This document shows, piece by piece, positions 1 to 8,398 of a stretch of DNA of 64,000 nt (position 1 is its first letter; every line of letters begins with the position of its first letter). The DNA is from Segnochrobactrum spirostomi (lineage in GTDB: Bacteria; Pseudomonadota; Alphaproteobacteria; Rhizobiales; Segnochrobactraceae). Below the pieces are notes generated by a model, which saw only the letters and a program-made list of their open reading frames with translations, ran no database searches and was not told the origin of the DNA. The translations under genes were made by a program, and so were the position numbers. The stretch is taken from NCBI RefSeq assembly GCF_009600605.1, contig NZ_VWNA01000001.1, forward strand, positions 1,770,001-1,834,000. Direction: 5' to 3'.

Positions 1-1
1 C

Positions 2-427
2 CACATCGTCTCCGGCACCCTCGCCGACAACATTCGCTTCGCCCGGCCGGAGGCCGACGCGGCGGCGATCCGGGCGGCGGCCGAGGCGGCGGAAGTCGCC
101 GCCTTCGCCGATCGGCTACCGGACGGGCTTTCGACCGAGATCGGCCCGCGCGGCTACGGTCTTTCCGGTGGCGAGGCCCAGCGCGTCGCCCTCGCCCGGC
201 TCTTTCTGCGCGGCGGCGATCTCGTCCTGCTCGACGAGCCGACCGCCCATCTCGACGCGGCGACGGAGCTCCGGCTCGCGGCAGCAATCCGCGCCTTCGC
301 CCGCGGCCGCACCCTCATCGTCGCGACCCATGCCCGCCCGGTCGCCCGCCTTATGGACCGGATCGTGGAAATCGAAGACGGCCGGCTGGTGCCGGTCGCG
401 GCGGCGCACGTGGAGGCGGCCCGATGA
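2..427 (+). CDS. cydD: CydD, C-terminal part (cytochrome bd assembly ABC exporter subunit)
   Basis: The window opens inside this gene, so only about 141 C-terminal residues are present. They are the second half of an ABC ATPase domain: signature LSGGEAQR, Walker B LVLLDEPTAHLD and the H-loop ATHARP are all intact. CydD pairs with CydC as a heterodimeric inner-membrane exporter of glutathione/cysteine needed to assemble cytochrome bd oxidase. The stop overlaps the next start as ATGA, so the two genes are translationally coupled. Identity as CydD rather than another exporter rests mainly on the CydC partner directly downstream. Confidence 0.88.
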   Translation, partial: HIVSGTLADNIRFARPEADAAAIRAAAEAAEVAAFADRLPDGLSTEIGPRGYGLSGGEAQRVALARLFLRGGDLVLLDEPTAHLDAATELRLAAAIRAFARGRTLIVATHARPVARLMDRIVEIEDGRLVPVAAAHVEAAR

Positions 428-2103
428 ACGATCTTTTCCGCCTGTTGCCGGCGTTCCGCCGCCACGCCCGGGGCCTCGTCTTCGCCCTTCTCCTCTCGAT
501 CCTGACGCTCGCGGCGGGGATCGGGCTCCTCGGCGTCTCCGGCTGGTTCATCACCGCCGCCGCGCTCGCCGGTGCGAGCCTCACCTTCGACCTGTTCGCC
601 CCCTCGGCCTTGGTGCGCGGGCTGTCGTTCCTGCGCATCGTCTCGCGCTATGCCGAGCGCGTCACCGGCCACGACGCCACGCTGCGGCTCCTCGCCGACC
701 TGCGCACCCTCGTCTTCCGCCGCCTGATCCCGCTCGCACCCGGCCGGCTCGGACGGCTCGGCGGCGGCGACCTCGTCTCGCGGCTCACCGGCGACGTCGA
801 CGCGCTCGACACCGTCTTTCTTCTCGCTATTGCGCCGATCGCGACCGGGCTCGTCATGACGGCCCTGCTCGCCCTCGTGCTGTGGGCGATCCTGCCTGCG
901 GCGGCGCTCGCGCTCCTCGCCGCCGCGGCGCTGGCCTTTCTCGTCGCGCCGTTCCTCTTGATCCGGGCTGGCCGCACCGCCGGCGAACGGCTTCAGGGGG
1001 CGAACGCCCGGCTGCGCGGTGCGGTGGTCGATGCGGTCGAAGGCCACGCCGACATCGTCGCCTTCGCCGCCGAGGCCGCGGCCGGCGCGCGCTTCTCCGC
1101 GGCCGCCGACGAGGCAGCGCGGGCACGGCGGGGCCAGGCGACCGTCGCCGCGACGGGACAGGCGATCGTCCAGGCCGCCGCCGGGCTCGCCATGGTCGCG
1201 GCGCTCGCCGGTGGCCTCGGTCCGCTCGCGGCGGGCACCATCGCACCGGCGACTTTGGTCGGCGTGCTCCTCGCCATCGTCGCGCTGTTCGAAATCGCCG
1301 GCCCGGTGATGCGTGGCGCCGCCCGGTTCGGCGCAGCGGCCGCCGCCGCCCGGCGGATCGGCGCACTCGCCGATCTCGAGCCGCTCGTCGTCGATTCCGC
1401 CGCCCCGGTCGCCCTGCCGGACGGCGCCGATCTCCGCTTCGAGGCGGTCCGCTTCGGCTACGATCCGGCGCGGCCGGTGCTCGACGGGCTGTCGCTCGCG
1501 GTCGCGCCCGGCGAGCGGGTCGCGATCGTGGGGCCGAGCGGGGCGGGCAAATCGACGATCCTCCACCTCCTGCTGCGGATCATGGATGTCGACGCCGGCC
1601 GCGTGACGGTCGCCGGAGCCGACGTGCGGGACGTCGCCCAGGCAGACCTGCACCGCCGCGTCGCCCTGCTCGACCAGCGGGCGCCGGTCTTCATCGGAAC
1701 GCTTGGCGAAAATCTGCGGATCGGCGATCCGGCGGCGGACGACGCCCGCCTCTACGACGCACTCGACAAGGCACGGCTCGGCGACTTCGTCCGCAGCCTG
1801 CCGGACGGGCTCGCGTCCTGGGTCGGCGAGGCGGGACAGACGCTGTCGGCGGGACAGGCGCGGCGGCTCTGCCTCGCCCGGGCGCTGCTCTCGCCGGCCG
1901 CGATCATCGCCCTCGACGAGCCGACCGCCGGGCTCGACCCGGAGACCGAGGAAGCCTTCTTCCGCGATCTCGCCGCGGCGGCCGCAGGCCGGACCGTCGT
2001 GCTCGTCACCCATGCGGCGCTGCCGGAGGGAACGGTCGACCGCGTTCTCAACCTCGCCGACCGGCGGCTCGCCGGGGCTCTTGGCGCGGTCGGGCCGGCG
2101 TGA
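424..2103 (+). CDS. cydC: CydC, thiol reductant ABC exporter subunit
   Basis: 559 residues, normal for CydC. The first roughly 310 residues carry the six-helix exporter membrane domain. The ATPase follows with Walker A GPSGAGKST, a slightly divergent signature LSAGQARR, Walker B AIIALDEPTAGLD and the H-loop THAA. It forms a heterodimer with CydD and is required for maturation of cytochrome bd. The ATG overlaps the cydD stop by 4 nt. In many alphaproteobacteria cydAB follow cydDC; here a toxin-antitoxin pair follows instead, so the oxidase genes must lie upstream of the window or elsewhere. Confidence 0.93.
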   Translation: MNDLFRLLPAFRRHARGLVFALLLSILTLAAGIGLLGVSGWFITAAALAGASLTFDLFAPSALVRGLSFLRIVSRYAERVTGHDATLRLLADLRTLVFRRLIPLAPGRLGRLGGGDLVSRLTGDVDALDTVFLLAIAPIATGLVMTALLALVLWAILPAAALALLAAAALAFLVAPFLLIRAGRTAGERLQGANARLRGAVVDAVEGHADIVAFAAEAAAGARFSAAADEAARARRGQATVAATGQAIVQAAAGLAMVAALAGGLGPLAAGTIAPATLVGVLLAIVALFEIAGPVMRGAARFGAAAAAARRIGALADLEPLVVDSAAPVALPDGADLRFEAVRFGYDPARPVLDGLSLAVAPGERVAIVGPSGAGKSTILHLLLRIMDVDAGRVTVAGADVRDVAQADLHRRVALLDQRAPVFIGTLGENLRIGDPAADDARLYDALDKARLGDFVRSLPDGLASWVGEAGQTLSAGQARRLCLARALLSPAAIIALDEPTAGLDPETEEAFFRDLAAAAAGRTVVLVTHAALPEGTVDRVLNLADRRLAGALGAVGPA

Positions 2104-2193
2104 TCGGGCGCATCTCGATCCCTACGGCCTCACGCGGTGAGACACGCGATCCAGAGAGCCATTAAGATGGACGATCAGCCATTGAAAGGGGCG

Positions 2194-2213
2194 TATATCG
2201 TATATACGATATA
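2194..2213. promoter_or_regulatory. 20-bp perfect palindrome, likely BrnA operator
   Basis: TATATCGTATATACGATATA is a perfect 20-bp palindrome ending 4 nt before the brnT start codon. It is strikingly AT-rich against its surroundings. BrnA antitoxins are DNA-binding autorepressors of the brnTA operon, so this is the obvious candidate operator, probably overlapping the promoter and the 5' end of the mRNA. The symmetry is seen directly; the binding role is inferred. Confidence 0.75.
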
Positions 2214-2217
2214 AGCG

Positions 2218-2463
2218 ATGAGGATCGTCTGGGACGAACCTAAGCGATTGATCAACCTTGATAAGCATGGGTTGGATTTCGCCGACCTGGACGAGGATTT
2301 CTTCCTCGGCGCGATCATCGTCGAGGCCAAGCTTGGTCGCTACGCTGCGATCGGCTGGCTGAACGGTGTCATCACGGTCGTATTTGCCACGCTCGGAGTC
2401 GAAGCGATCTCCGTCATCAGCATGCGACCGGCGAGCACCAGCGAGCGGAGATTGCTGCGATGA
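2218..2463 (+). CDS. brnT: BrnT-family toxin (type II TA, ribonuclease)
   Basis: 81 residues, slightly shorter than the usual 90 or so for BrnT (DUF497). It opens with the family pattern WDEPKR..NLDKHGLDF, has a central AIGWLNGV strand, and ends with ISMRPAS..ERR, which resembles the conserved C-terminal arginine/Ser/Glu/Arg block. BrnT toxins are RelE-fold RNases that block translation and are neutralised by BrnA. Toxin precedes antitoxin, the normal order for this family, and the two overlap by 4 nt. Base composition is less GC-rich than the neighbours, fitting a mobile module. Confidence 0.82.
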   Translation: MRIVWDEPKRLINLDKHGLDFADLDEDFFLGAIIVEAKLGRYAAIGWLNGVITVVFATLGVEAISVISMRPASTSERRLLR

Positions 2464-2789
2464 CGAAAAGAAAACTTCTGACCGAGTTTCAGCCTGGGCG
2501 CGGATACGGCGAAAACGATTGGAAGGCGGTCGAAAGCCCGGAGCTGACGGACGAGGAACTGGCGACCGCGCGACCATTCGCCGAGGCGTTCCCGGAAATA
2601 GCCGCGAAGATGCGTCAACGACGCGGGCCGGCTCGCAAGCCCAAGAAGCAGCACATCTCGATCCGTCTCGACACGTCTGTCATCGAAGCGTTCAAGAGCG
2701 AGGGACCGGGCTGGCAGGCCCGTATCAACGCCACGCTCGTCGACGAGGTCGCACGCAGAAGCGCCAAGGCGCGTAAGAAAGCAGACTGA
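2460..2789 (+). CDS. brnA: BrnA-family antitoxin
   Basis: 109 residues. The C-terminal half has the BrnA signature: KKQHISIRLD followed by a ribbon-helix-helix segment ending WQARINATLVDEV. The basic tail ARRSAKARKK is typical. It should bind BrnT and repress the operon through the palindrome at 2194-2213. The start overlaps the brnT stop (ATGA), coupling the two. The N-terminal region contains DEELATARPFAEAFPE, also usual for the family. Confidence 0.85.
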   Translation: MTKRKLLTEFQPGRGYGENDWKAVESPELTDEELATARPFAEAFPEIAAKMRQRRGPARKPKKQHISIRLDTSVIEAFKSEGPGWQARINATLVDEVARRSAKARKKAD

Positions 2790-2834
2790 GCAAGCTCGCG
2801 TGCCGGTTCTGCCCGCCTTGCGCCTCGCCCCACC

Positions 2835-3263
2835 TTACTTGTAGCGCGAGAGCAGCAGGCTCGTCTCCGAGCCGGCGATACCCTTGAGCGAGCGGATCTC
2901 GCGCAGCACCCGGTCGATGTGGCCGAGATCGGCCGCGGTGATCTCGACGACGAGATCCCAGCGGCCGTTGGTCGAGTGGAGGCGGGTGATCTCCGGCATC
3001 CGCGCCAAGGCGGCGACGATGCGGGAGGTCTGGTCACCCTCGATCGCGATCGAGGTGATGGCGCGCACGGCCTCGTCGGAGACCTCCTGCCCGAGGCGGA
3101 CGGTGAAGCCGACGAGCACCTTCGCCGCCTGCAGCCGGGCGATGCGGTTCTGCACCGTGCCGCGCGAGACGCCGAGCACCGCGGCGAGCGACGCCGTCGG
3201 CATCCGGCCGTTCTCCTGCAACAGCGCGATCAGGCGGCGGTCCGTCTCGTCGAGTTCGTTCAC
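2835..3263 (-). CDS. Lrp/AsnC-family transcriptional regulator
   Basis: 142 residues with the two-part Lrp/AsnC architecture: an N-terminal winged HTH (residues about 4-62, LDETDRRLIALLQ and VSRGTVQNRIARL) and a C-terminal RAM ligand-binding domain (about 68-140). It is transcribed away from rocD-rocF. Lrp-type regulators next to arginine/ornithine catabolic genes commonly activate them in response to the amino acid, as PutR/ArgR-like members do. The effector is therefore probably arginine or ornithine, an inference from position only. Confidence 0.85.
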   Translation of the reverse strand: MNELDETDRRLIALLQENGRMPTASLAAVLGVSRGTVQNRIARLQAAKVLVGFTVRLGQEVSDEAVRAITSIAIEGDQTSRIVAALARMPEITRLHSTNGRWDLVVEITAADLGHIDRVLREIRSLKGIAGSETSLLLSRYK

Positions 3264-3297
3264 CGGCGCGCTCCGGTCACGACGACGCTCTGCTTTG

Positions 3298-3326
3298 CCA
3301 TATCGATACCCACCCCTACCATATCG
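3298..3326. promoter_or_regulatory. Direct repeat CCATATCG, candidate Lrp-type operator
   Basis: CCATATCG occurs at 3298-3305 and again at 3319-3326, 21 bp apart (two helical turns), in the 164-bp gap between the divergent Lrp-type gene and rocD. Phased sites of this kind suit an Lrp octamer wrapping DNA. The repeat is seen; the binding protein is inferred. Confidence 0.4.
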
Positions 3327-3513
3327 CCAACGAGAGCTATCACTTTGCCCACTCTGCTGTCTATTCGCTGACCGCGCCCACGCCCTATTCTGGGTCGATC
3401 ATCCTTGTCCCGACCTGAGAGGTCCCCATGCGCCCGGTCTCCGCCCCCAGCGATCTCGACGTGCGTGCGCTCGGGCCGGGCGATCCTAGCCTCGGCCCCT
3501 CGCCCTCGGCGAC

Positions 3514-4707
3514 GTGCTGCGCATCGAGCACGAACTCGGCGCCCACAATTATCATCCCCTCGACGTCGTCATCACCCGCGGCGAAGGCGTCTGGCTGCAC
3601 GACATCGATGGGCGCCGCTATCTCGATTGCCTGTCCGCCTATTCGGCGGTGAACCAGGGGCATTGCCACCCGAAGATCCTCGCCGCGATGATCACCCAGG
3701 CACAGCGCCTGACGCTGACCTCGCGCGCCTTCCGCAACGACCAGCTCGCGCTCTTCTATCAAGACATCGCTGCGCTCACCGGCTCCCACAAGGTGCTGCC
3801 GATGAATTCCGGCGCCGAGGCGGTCGAAACCGCCCTCAAGGCCTGCCGGAAATGGGGCTACGAGGTGAAGGGCATCCCCGAGGACAAGGCGGAGATCATC
3901 GTCTGCGCCGACAATTTCCACGGTCGCACCCTGTCGATCGTCTCCTTCTCGACCGATCCGGAGGCGCGCCGCAGCTTCGGCCCGTTCACCCCGGGCTTCC
4001 GCGTGGTTCCGTTCGGCGACATCGCCGCGCTCGAGGCGGCGATCACCCAGAACACCGTCGCCTTTTTGGTCGAGCCGATCCAGGGCGAGGCCGGCGTCAT
4101 CATCCCGCCGGCCGGCTATTTCCCGGCGGTGCGCGATCTCTGCACCCGCCGCGGCGTCACCTTGATCCTCGACGAGATCCAGACCGGGCTCGGACGCACC
4201 GGCAAGCTCCTCGCCGAGGAGCACGAGGGCATCGAGGCGGACGTGACCCTCGTCGGCAAGGCCTTGTCGGGCGGTTTCTATCCGGTCTCGGCGGTGCTTT
4301 CGAACAGCGAGGTGCTCGGCGTCCTGAAGCCCGGCCAGCACGGCTCGACCTTCGGCGGCAACCCGCTCGCCTGCGCCGTCGCCCGTGCGGCCCTGAAGGT
4401 GCTCACCGAAGAGGGGTTGATCGAGAATGCGGCGACGCTCGGCGCCTATTTCCGCGACGGGCTCGAGCGCATCCGCACCAATGCGGTGAAGGAGGTGCGC
4501 GGCCGCGGCCTGATGCTCGCCGTCGAGCTCGTGCCGGAAGCGGGCGGCGCCCGCCGATATTGCGAGGCGCTCAGGGCGCGCGGCATCCTCGCCAAGGATA
4601 CCCACGGCCACACCATCCGCCTGTCGCCCCCGCTCGTGATCCGCAAGGACGAGGTCGATTGGGCGCTCGCGGCGATCGCCGACGCCTTCGAGAGCCTTCG
4701 CGCCTGA
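3514..4707 (+). CDS. rocD: Ornithine aminotransferase (ornithine-oxo-acid transaminase)
   Basis: 397 residues from the GTG at 3514. It transfers the delta-amino group of ornithine to 2-oxoglutarate, giving glutamate semialdehyde, in the cytosol with PLP. Diagnostic stretches are [38 protein letters not shown] and the PLP-lysine region [14 protein letters not shown]. The GTG has no good ribosome-binding site. An ATG at 3428 has a good one (GAGAGG, 3416-3421) but lies in another frame; its codons look coding and one inserted base would join it to this ORF (426 aa). The true start is therefore uncertain. A 14-nt gap separates it from rocF. Confidence 0.92.
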   Translation: MLRIEHELGAHNYHPLDVVITRGEGVWLHDIDGRRYLDCLSAYSAVNQGHCHPKILAAMITQAQRLTLTSRAFRNDQLALFYQDIAALTGSHKVLPMNSGAEAVETALKACRKWGYEVKGIPEDKAEIIVCADNFHGRTLSIVSFSTDPEARRSFGPFTPGFRVVPFGDIAALEAAITQNTVAFLVEPIQGEAGVIIPPAGYFPAVRDLCTRRGVTLILDEIQTGLGRTGKLLAEEHEGIEADVTLVGKALSGGFYPVSAVLSNSEVLGVLKPGQHGSTFGGNPLACAVARAALKVLTEEGLIENAATLGAYFRDGLERIRTNAVKEVRGRGLMLAVELVPEAGGARRYCEALRARGILAKDTHGHTIRLSPPLVIRKDEVDWALAAIADAFESLRA

Positions 4708-4721
4708 CGAGGAGAGATCCC

Positions 4722-5747
4722 ATGATCGAATCCGTTTCCCCTGCGGCCTCGTCCGCGGAGGTCATCGCCGCGCGCGCCACGGCGCGCGAAGCCGCGCCGT
4801 GGCGTGGCGGCCGCGCCCGCGCGCCCGTGCGGCTGATCGGGGCGCCGGTCGAACTCGGCGCCAGCCTCTCCGGCTGCCAGATGGGCCCGGCGGCGCTGCG
4901 CACGGCCGGCCTCGTCGCGGCGCTCGCCGCCCTCGGCCACACGGTCGAGGATCTCGGCGACCTCGCGCCGCGCCGGGTCGCGCTCGACTCCGCGGCCCTG
5001 CCGGCGGGCGCCCGCAACGTCGTCGAGATCGCCGGCTGGGCGCGCAGCCTGAGCGATCAGGCCTTCGCCCGGCTCCAGGCCGGCGACATGCCAATCTTCG
5101 TCGGCGGCGATCACTCCCTTTCCATGGGCACGGTGAACGGAGCCGCCCGCCATGCGGCCGCTCAAGGGCGCGAGCTCTTCGTGCTCTGGCTCGATGCCCA
5201 CGCCGACTACAACACGCCGGCGACCTCGCCCTCCGGCAATCTCCACGGCATGCCGGCGGCCCTGATCTGCGGCGAGCCTGGACTCGACGCGATCTTCGGC
5301 GACGAGCCGCGGATGCGGGTGCCGCCGCGCAATCTCTCGATCCTCGGCGTGCGCTCGATCGATCCGGGCGAGCGCGAGCTCCTCGCCGCGCGCGGCGTCG
5401 ACGTGATCGACATGCGCCTAGTCGACGAGCGCGGTGTCGGACCGCTGATCGAATCCGTGCTCGCCCGCGTCGCGGCGTGCGACGGGCTCCTGCACGTATC
5501 CTTCGATGTCGATGTGCTCGATCCCGCTTTGGCGCCGGGGGTCGGGACCGCGGTGCCGGGCGGCCTCACCTATCGCGAGGCCCATCTCGCCATGGAGATG
5601 CTGCACGACAGCGGGCTCGTCTGCTCGGTCGACGTGGTCGAGCTCAACCCGTTCCTCGACGAGCGCGGCCGCAGTGCGCTGACGACGGTGGAACTCGTCG
5701 CCAGCCTGTTCGGCCGCCGCGTCTTCGACCGCCGCAGCGGACGGTAG
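4722..5747 (+). CDS. rocF: Arginase
   Basis: 341 residues. It hydrolyses arginine to ornithine and urea, feeding RocD just upstream. All three manganese-binding motifs of the ureohydrolase fold are present: GGDHS (about residue 128), DAHADYN (about 158) and SFDVDVLDP (about 261). The start at 4722 follows a strong GAGGAGAG site. The first 30 residues are an Ala-rich extension before the usual RLIGAPVELGAS start of arginases, so a later start cannot be excluded, though the RBS favours this one. Confidence 0.94.
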   Translation: MIESVSPAASSAEVIAARATAREAAPWRGGRARAPVRLIGAPVELGASLSGCQMGPAALRTAGLVAALAALGHTVEDLGDLAPRRVALDSAALPAGARNVVEIAGWARSLSDQAFARLQAGDMPIFVGGDHSLSMGTVNGAARHAAAQGRELFVLWLDAHADYNTPATSPSGNLHGMPAALICGEPGLDAIFGDEPRMRVPPRNLSILGVRSIDPGERELLAARGVDVIDMRLVDERGVGPLIESVLARVAACDGLLHVSFDVDVLDPALAPGVGTAVPGGLTYREAHLAMEMLHDSGLVCSVDVVELNPFLDERGRSALTTVELVASLFGRRVFDRRSGR

Positions 5748-5817
5748 GGAGAGGCTTTTCCGCAACCGCCCTCGCCCCTCACGCCCGAAGGTTTCGGCGG
5801 CGAACAGAATCCTATCC

Positions 5818-5910
5818 CTCGTCATTGCCGGCCTTGTGCCGGCAACCCAGGGGCGGCGAAGACGGCGCGCACGGCCCTTGGGTCCCGGGACAAGCCCAGG
5901 GATGACGATG
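5818..5910. repeat. Imperfect inverted-repeat element between rocF and rhaD
   Basis: An arm reading CGTCATTGCCGGCCTTGTGCC (split here: CGTCATTGCC then GGCCTTGTGCC) faces an imperfect complementary arm ending GGGACAAGCCCAGGGATGACG (its last part CCCAGGGATGACG). Similar GTCATTGCCGG / ATGACG palindromes are common intergenic repeats in Rhizobiales genomes. It lies between convergent genes and may act as a terminator or be a degenerate mobile repeat. The rest of the 5748-5981 gap holds no gene. Confidence 0.6.
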
Positions 5911-5981
5911 GAGAGGGTTATTTTCGCGGCGCGTCGGCGGCGGCGAGCGCCAAGCCGGTCCGACCTCTTCCCGCCCCCGCC

Positions 5982-8093
5982 TCAGCGGGTGAAGGACGGG
6001 GCGTGGCCGGCGTCGACGTTGAGGATGTTGCCCGTCGACTTCGACGACAGATCGGCGGCGAAGAAATAGACGCCTTCCGCGATGTCTTCGGGGTAGACGC
6101 TGAGCTTCAGCATCGAACGCTGGCGATAGACCTCCTCGAGGCCGCCTTCGTCGACCTTGTAGGCCTCTGCACGCTGGGCGCGCCATTCGCCCGACCAGAT
6201 CTTCGAGCCGCGCAGCACCGCGTCCGGGTTCACAACGTTGACGCGGATGCCGTGGGGCGCGCCTTCGAGCGCCAGGCAGCGGGCGAGCTGGATCTCGGAC
6301 GCCTTCGCCGTGCAATAGGCCGAGGCGCCCGGCGAGGCGACGAGGCCGTTCTTCGAGGCGATGAAGACGATCGAGCCGCCGCGGTTCTGCGCCTTGAGGA
6401 GCTTGAACGCCTCCCGCGAGACCAGGAAATAGCCGGTCGAAAGGATGTCCATGTTGCGCTGCCAGAGCGCGAGCGTGGTGTCCTCGATCGCCGCCGACGA
6501 GGCGATGCCGGCATTCGAGACCAGGATGTCGAGGCCGCCGAAGGCCGCCGCCGCCTCGTGGAACAGCGCGACGACCGTCTCCTCCTTGGTCACGTCGACC
6601 GGGAACGCGGCGATCACGTCGCGGCCGAAGGCCTTGGCGAGCGCCGCATCCGCCACGGCGAGCGCGGTCTGGTCGATGTCGCAGATCACCACACAGGCGC
6701 CCTCGCCGGCGAGGCGGCGGGCGGTCGCCAGTCCGATGCCGCCGGCACCGCCGGTGACGAGGGCGACGCGGCCGGCGAGCGACTTCGGCTTCGGCATGCG
6801 CTGGAGCTTGGCCTCCTCGAGCAGCCAATATTCGATGTCGAAGGCTTCCTGCTCCGGCAGGCCGCGATAGGTCGAGACCGTGTCGGCGCCGCGCATCACG
6901 TTGATGGCGTTGACGTAGAACTCGCCCGCGATGCGCGCCGTCGCCTTGTCGCCGGCGAAGGTGATCATGCCGATGCCGGGGATCAGGTAGACGACCGCGT
7001 TCGGGTCGCGCATCGCCGGGGAGTTCGGCCGCTTGCAGCGCTCATAATAGGCGGCATAGCCGGCGCGGTAGGCCTCGATCGCCGGGGCGAGACGGGGCAG
7101 CAGGTCGGCGACGGTCTCGGTCGCGGGGTCGAACGGCAGCACCAGCGGCGCGATCTTGGTGCGCAGGAAGTGGTCCGGGCAGGAGGTGCCGAGCGGCGCC
7201 AGCTTGTCGAGATCGTTCGAGCCGACGAAATCGAGCACCGCCGGCTGGTCGTCGAAATGGCCGAGCTTGCGGGTGCCCTCGGAGATGAGGCCGCGGATCA
7301 CCGGCATCACGGCGCTCGCCACCGCGCGGCGCGTCGCGGCATCGGCGGCCGGAACCTTGACGCCGCCGAACACCGGCTTGCCGCCGCTCTTGTCGGCGAG
7401 CCAGGCGATCGCCTTGTTGATGGAGCCGACGGTGCGCTTGTAGCACTCCTCCTCGCTGTCGCCCCAGGTGAAGAGGCCGTGCGCCTCGAGCACGACGCCC
7501 TTCGCGGTCGGGTTCTCCTCGGCGAACTTCTTCAGCCACATGCCGAGTTCGAAGCCGGGACGGCGCCAGGGCAGCCAGCCGATCTCGCCACCCCACACCT
7601 CTTCGGTGATCTTGCGGCTGTCGGCCGAGGCGGCGATGGCGATGACGGCGTCAGGGTGGACGTGATCGACATAGCGCGCCGGCAGGAAGCCGTGCAGCGG
7701 GGTGTCGATCGAGGTCGCGCGGGGGTTCAGGTTGAAGGTGGTGTGGGGATAGAGGTCGACCATCGCGTCCTCCATCTCCTCGCCGGTGTAGCGCTTGGCG
7801 AGCGCGTGCAGCTTGTCGAGATAGAGGGTCGCGAAGCCGTCGAGCTTCATCGAGCCGATGTCGCCGCCGGAGCCCTTGACCCACAGCACGTCGACCAGCT
7901 CACCGGTGAGCGGATCGGCCATGCGGATCTTCGACGACGTGTTGCCGCCGCCATAATTGGTGATGCGCTTGTCGGAACCGAGCAGGTTGGAGCGGTAGAG
8001 CAGGCGCTCCGGCTCGGAGAGCGTGGCGGCATGGGCCGCATCCCACAGATCGGCGAGCAGCGGAGACTGATTGCTGGTGGGTGTGTCGAGCAT
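5982..8093 (-). CDS. rhaD: Bifunctional rhamnulose-1-phosphate aldolase / short-chain dehydrogenase
   Basis: 703 residues. The N-terminal part (about 1-420) is a class II aldolase domain that cleaves L-rhamnulose-1-phosphate to DHAP and L-lactaldehyde; NYGGGNTSSK and the metal-site region HGFLPARYVDHVHPDA are clear. The C-terminal part (about 440-700) is an SDR with VTGGAGGIG, SNAGIA and an active-site SAYCTAK, expected to act on lactaldehyde. This fused form is the usual RhaD of Rhizobium-type rhamnose regulons. It is divergent from rhaR. In the R. leguminosarum arrangement rhaI follows rhaD; here rocF follows on the other strand and rhaI is absent. Confidence 0.94.
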   Translation of the reverse strand: MLDTPTSNQSPLLADLWDAAHAATLSEPERLLYRSNLLGSDKRITNYGGGNTSSKIRMADPLTGELVDVLWVKGSGGDIGSMKLDGFATLYLDKLHALAKRYTGEEMEDAMVDLYPHTTFNLNPRATSIDTPLHGFLPARYVDHVHPDAVIAIAASADSRKITEEVWGGEIGWLPWRRPGFELGMWLKKFAEENPTAKGVVLEAHGLFTWGDSEEECYKRTVGSINKAIAWLADKSGGKPVFGGVKVPAADAATRRAVASAVMPVIRGLISEGTRKLGHFDDQPAVLDFVGSNDLDKLAPLGTSCPDHFLRTKIAPLVLPFDPATETVADLLPRLAPAIEAYRAGYAAYYERCKRPNSPAMRDPNAVVYLIPGIGMITFAGDKATARIAGEFYVNAINVMRGADTVSTYRGLPEQEAFDIEYWLLEEAKLQRMPKPKSLAGRVALVTGGAGGIGLATARRLAGEGACVVICDIDQTALAVADAALAKAFGRDVIAAFPVDVTKEETVVALFHEAAAAFGGLDILVSNAGIASSAAIEDTTLALWQRNMDILSTGYFLVSREAFKLLKAQNRGGSIVFIASKNGLVASPGASAYCTAKASEIQLARCLALEGAPHGIRVNVVNPDAVLRGSKIWSGEWRAQRAEAYKVDEGGLEEVYRQRSMLKLSVYPEDIAEGVYFFAADLSSKSTGNILNVDAGHAPSFTR

Positions 8094-8398
8094 GGGCCGT
8101 CCTCCCGGTTCCGACGGTGCGTCAGCCGGCCGGACGGCGCCCGCGGCGGTTCGTTCCGCACGGGAGGCGCCCCGGCGGGCCGCCCGCCTGGTTCGCTTGA
8201 ATCGACCCGGTGATAAGCCGAGCGTGCGCGCTTTTCAATCATCTTCCGTCATCGACATTCATATTGTGCGGCGCAGCAATCAAATACGGTCACGTTCCGC
8301 GCAAATACCGTTGACAAGCGGTAGGAAAATGACGTGATCTGACTGAAACAAGATAAGGCCCGCCCGCTGAGGCGGCGCCGGGTGGAAATCCGAGGGCC
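8094..8398. promoter_or_regulatory. Divergent rhaD / rhaR control region
   Basis: This 305-bp gap carries no ORF of note. It holds a direct repeat CAAATAC at 8281-8287 and 8302-8308, 21 bp apart and each followed by a related GGT/CGT stretch, suitable for a DeoR-type repressor such as RhaR. A TTGACA hexamer at 8311-8316 could be a -35 element for rhaR, but no clear -10 follows. The AT-rich part (about 8230-8340) stands out from the GC-rich flanks. Confidence 0.45.

Noticed and set aside
154-2013. A 619-residue open frame on the minus strand opposite cydDC
   Set aside because: Arg/Glu/Gly-rich composition with no domain, antisense to well-conserved genes; a typical high-GC shadow frame. The same holds for long frames at 10305-12455, 33403-35043 and 58882-61068 on the minus strand.
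2122-2577. Minus-strand frames across brnTA
   Set aside because: They are antisense to a recognisable toxin-antitoxin pair and have no similarity to known proteins.
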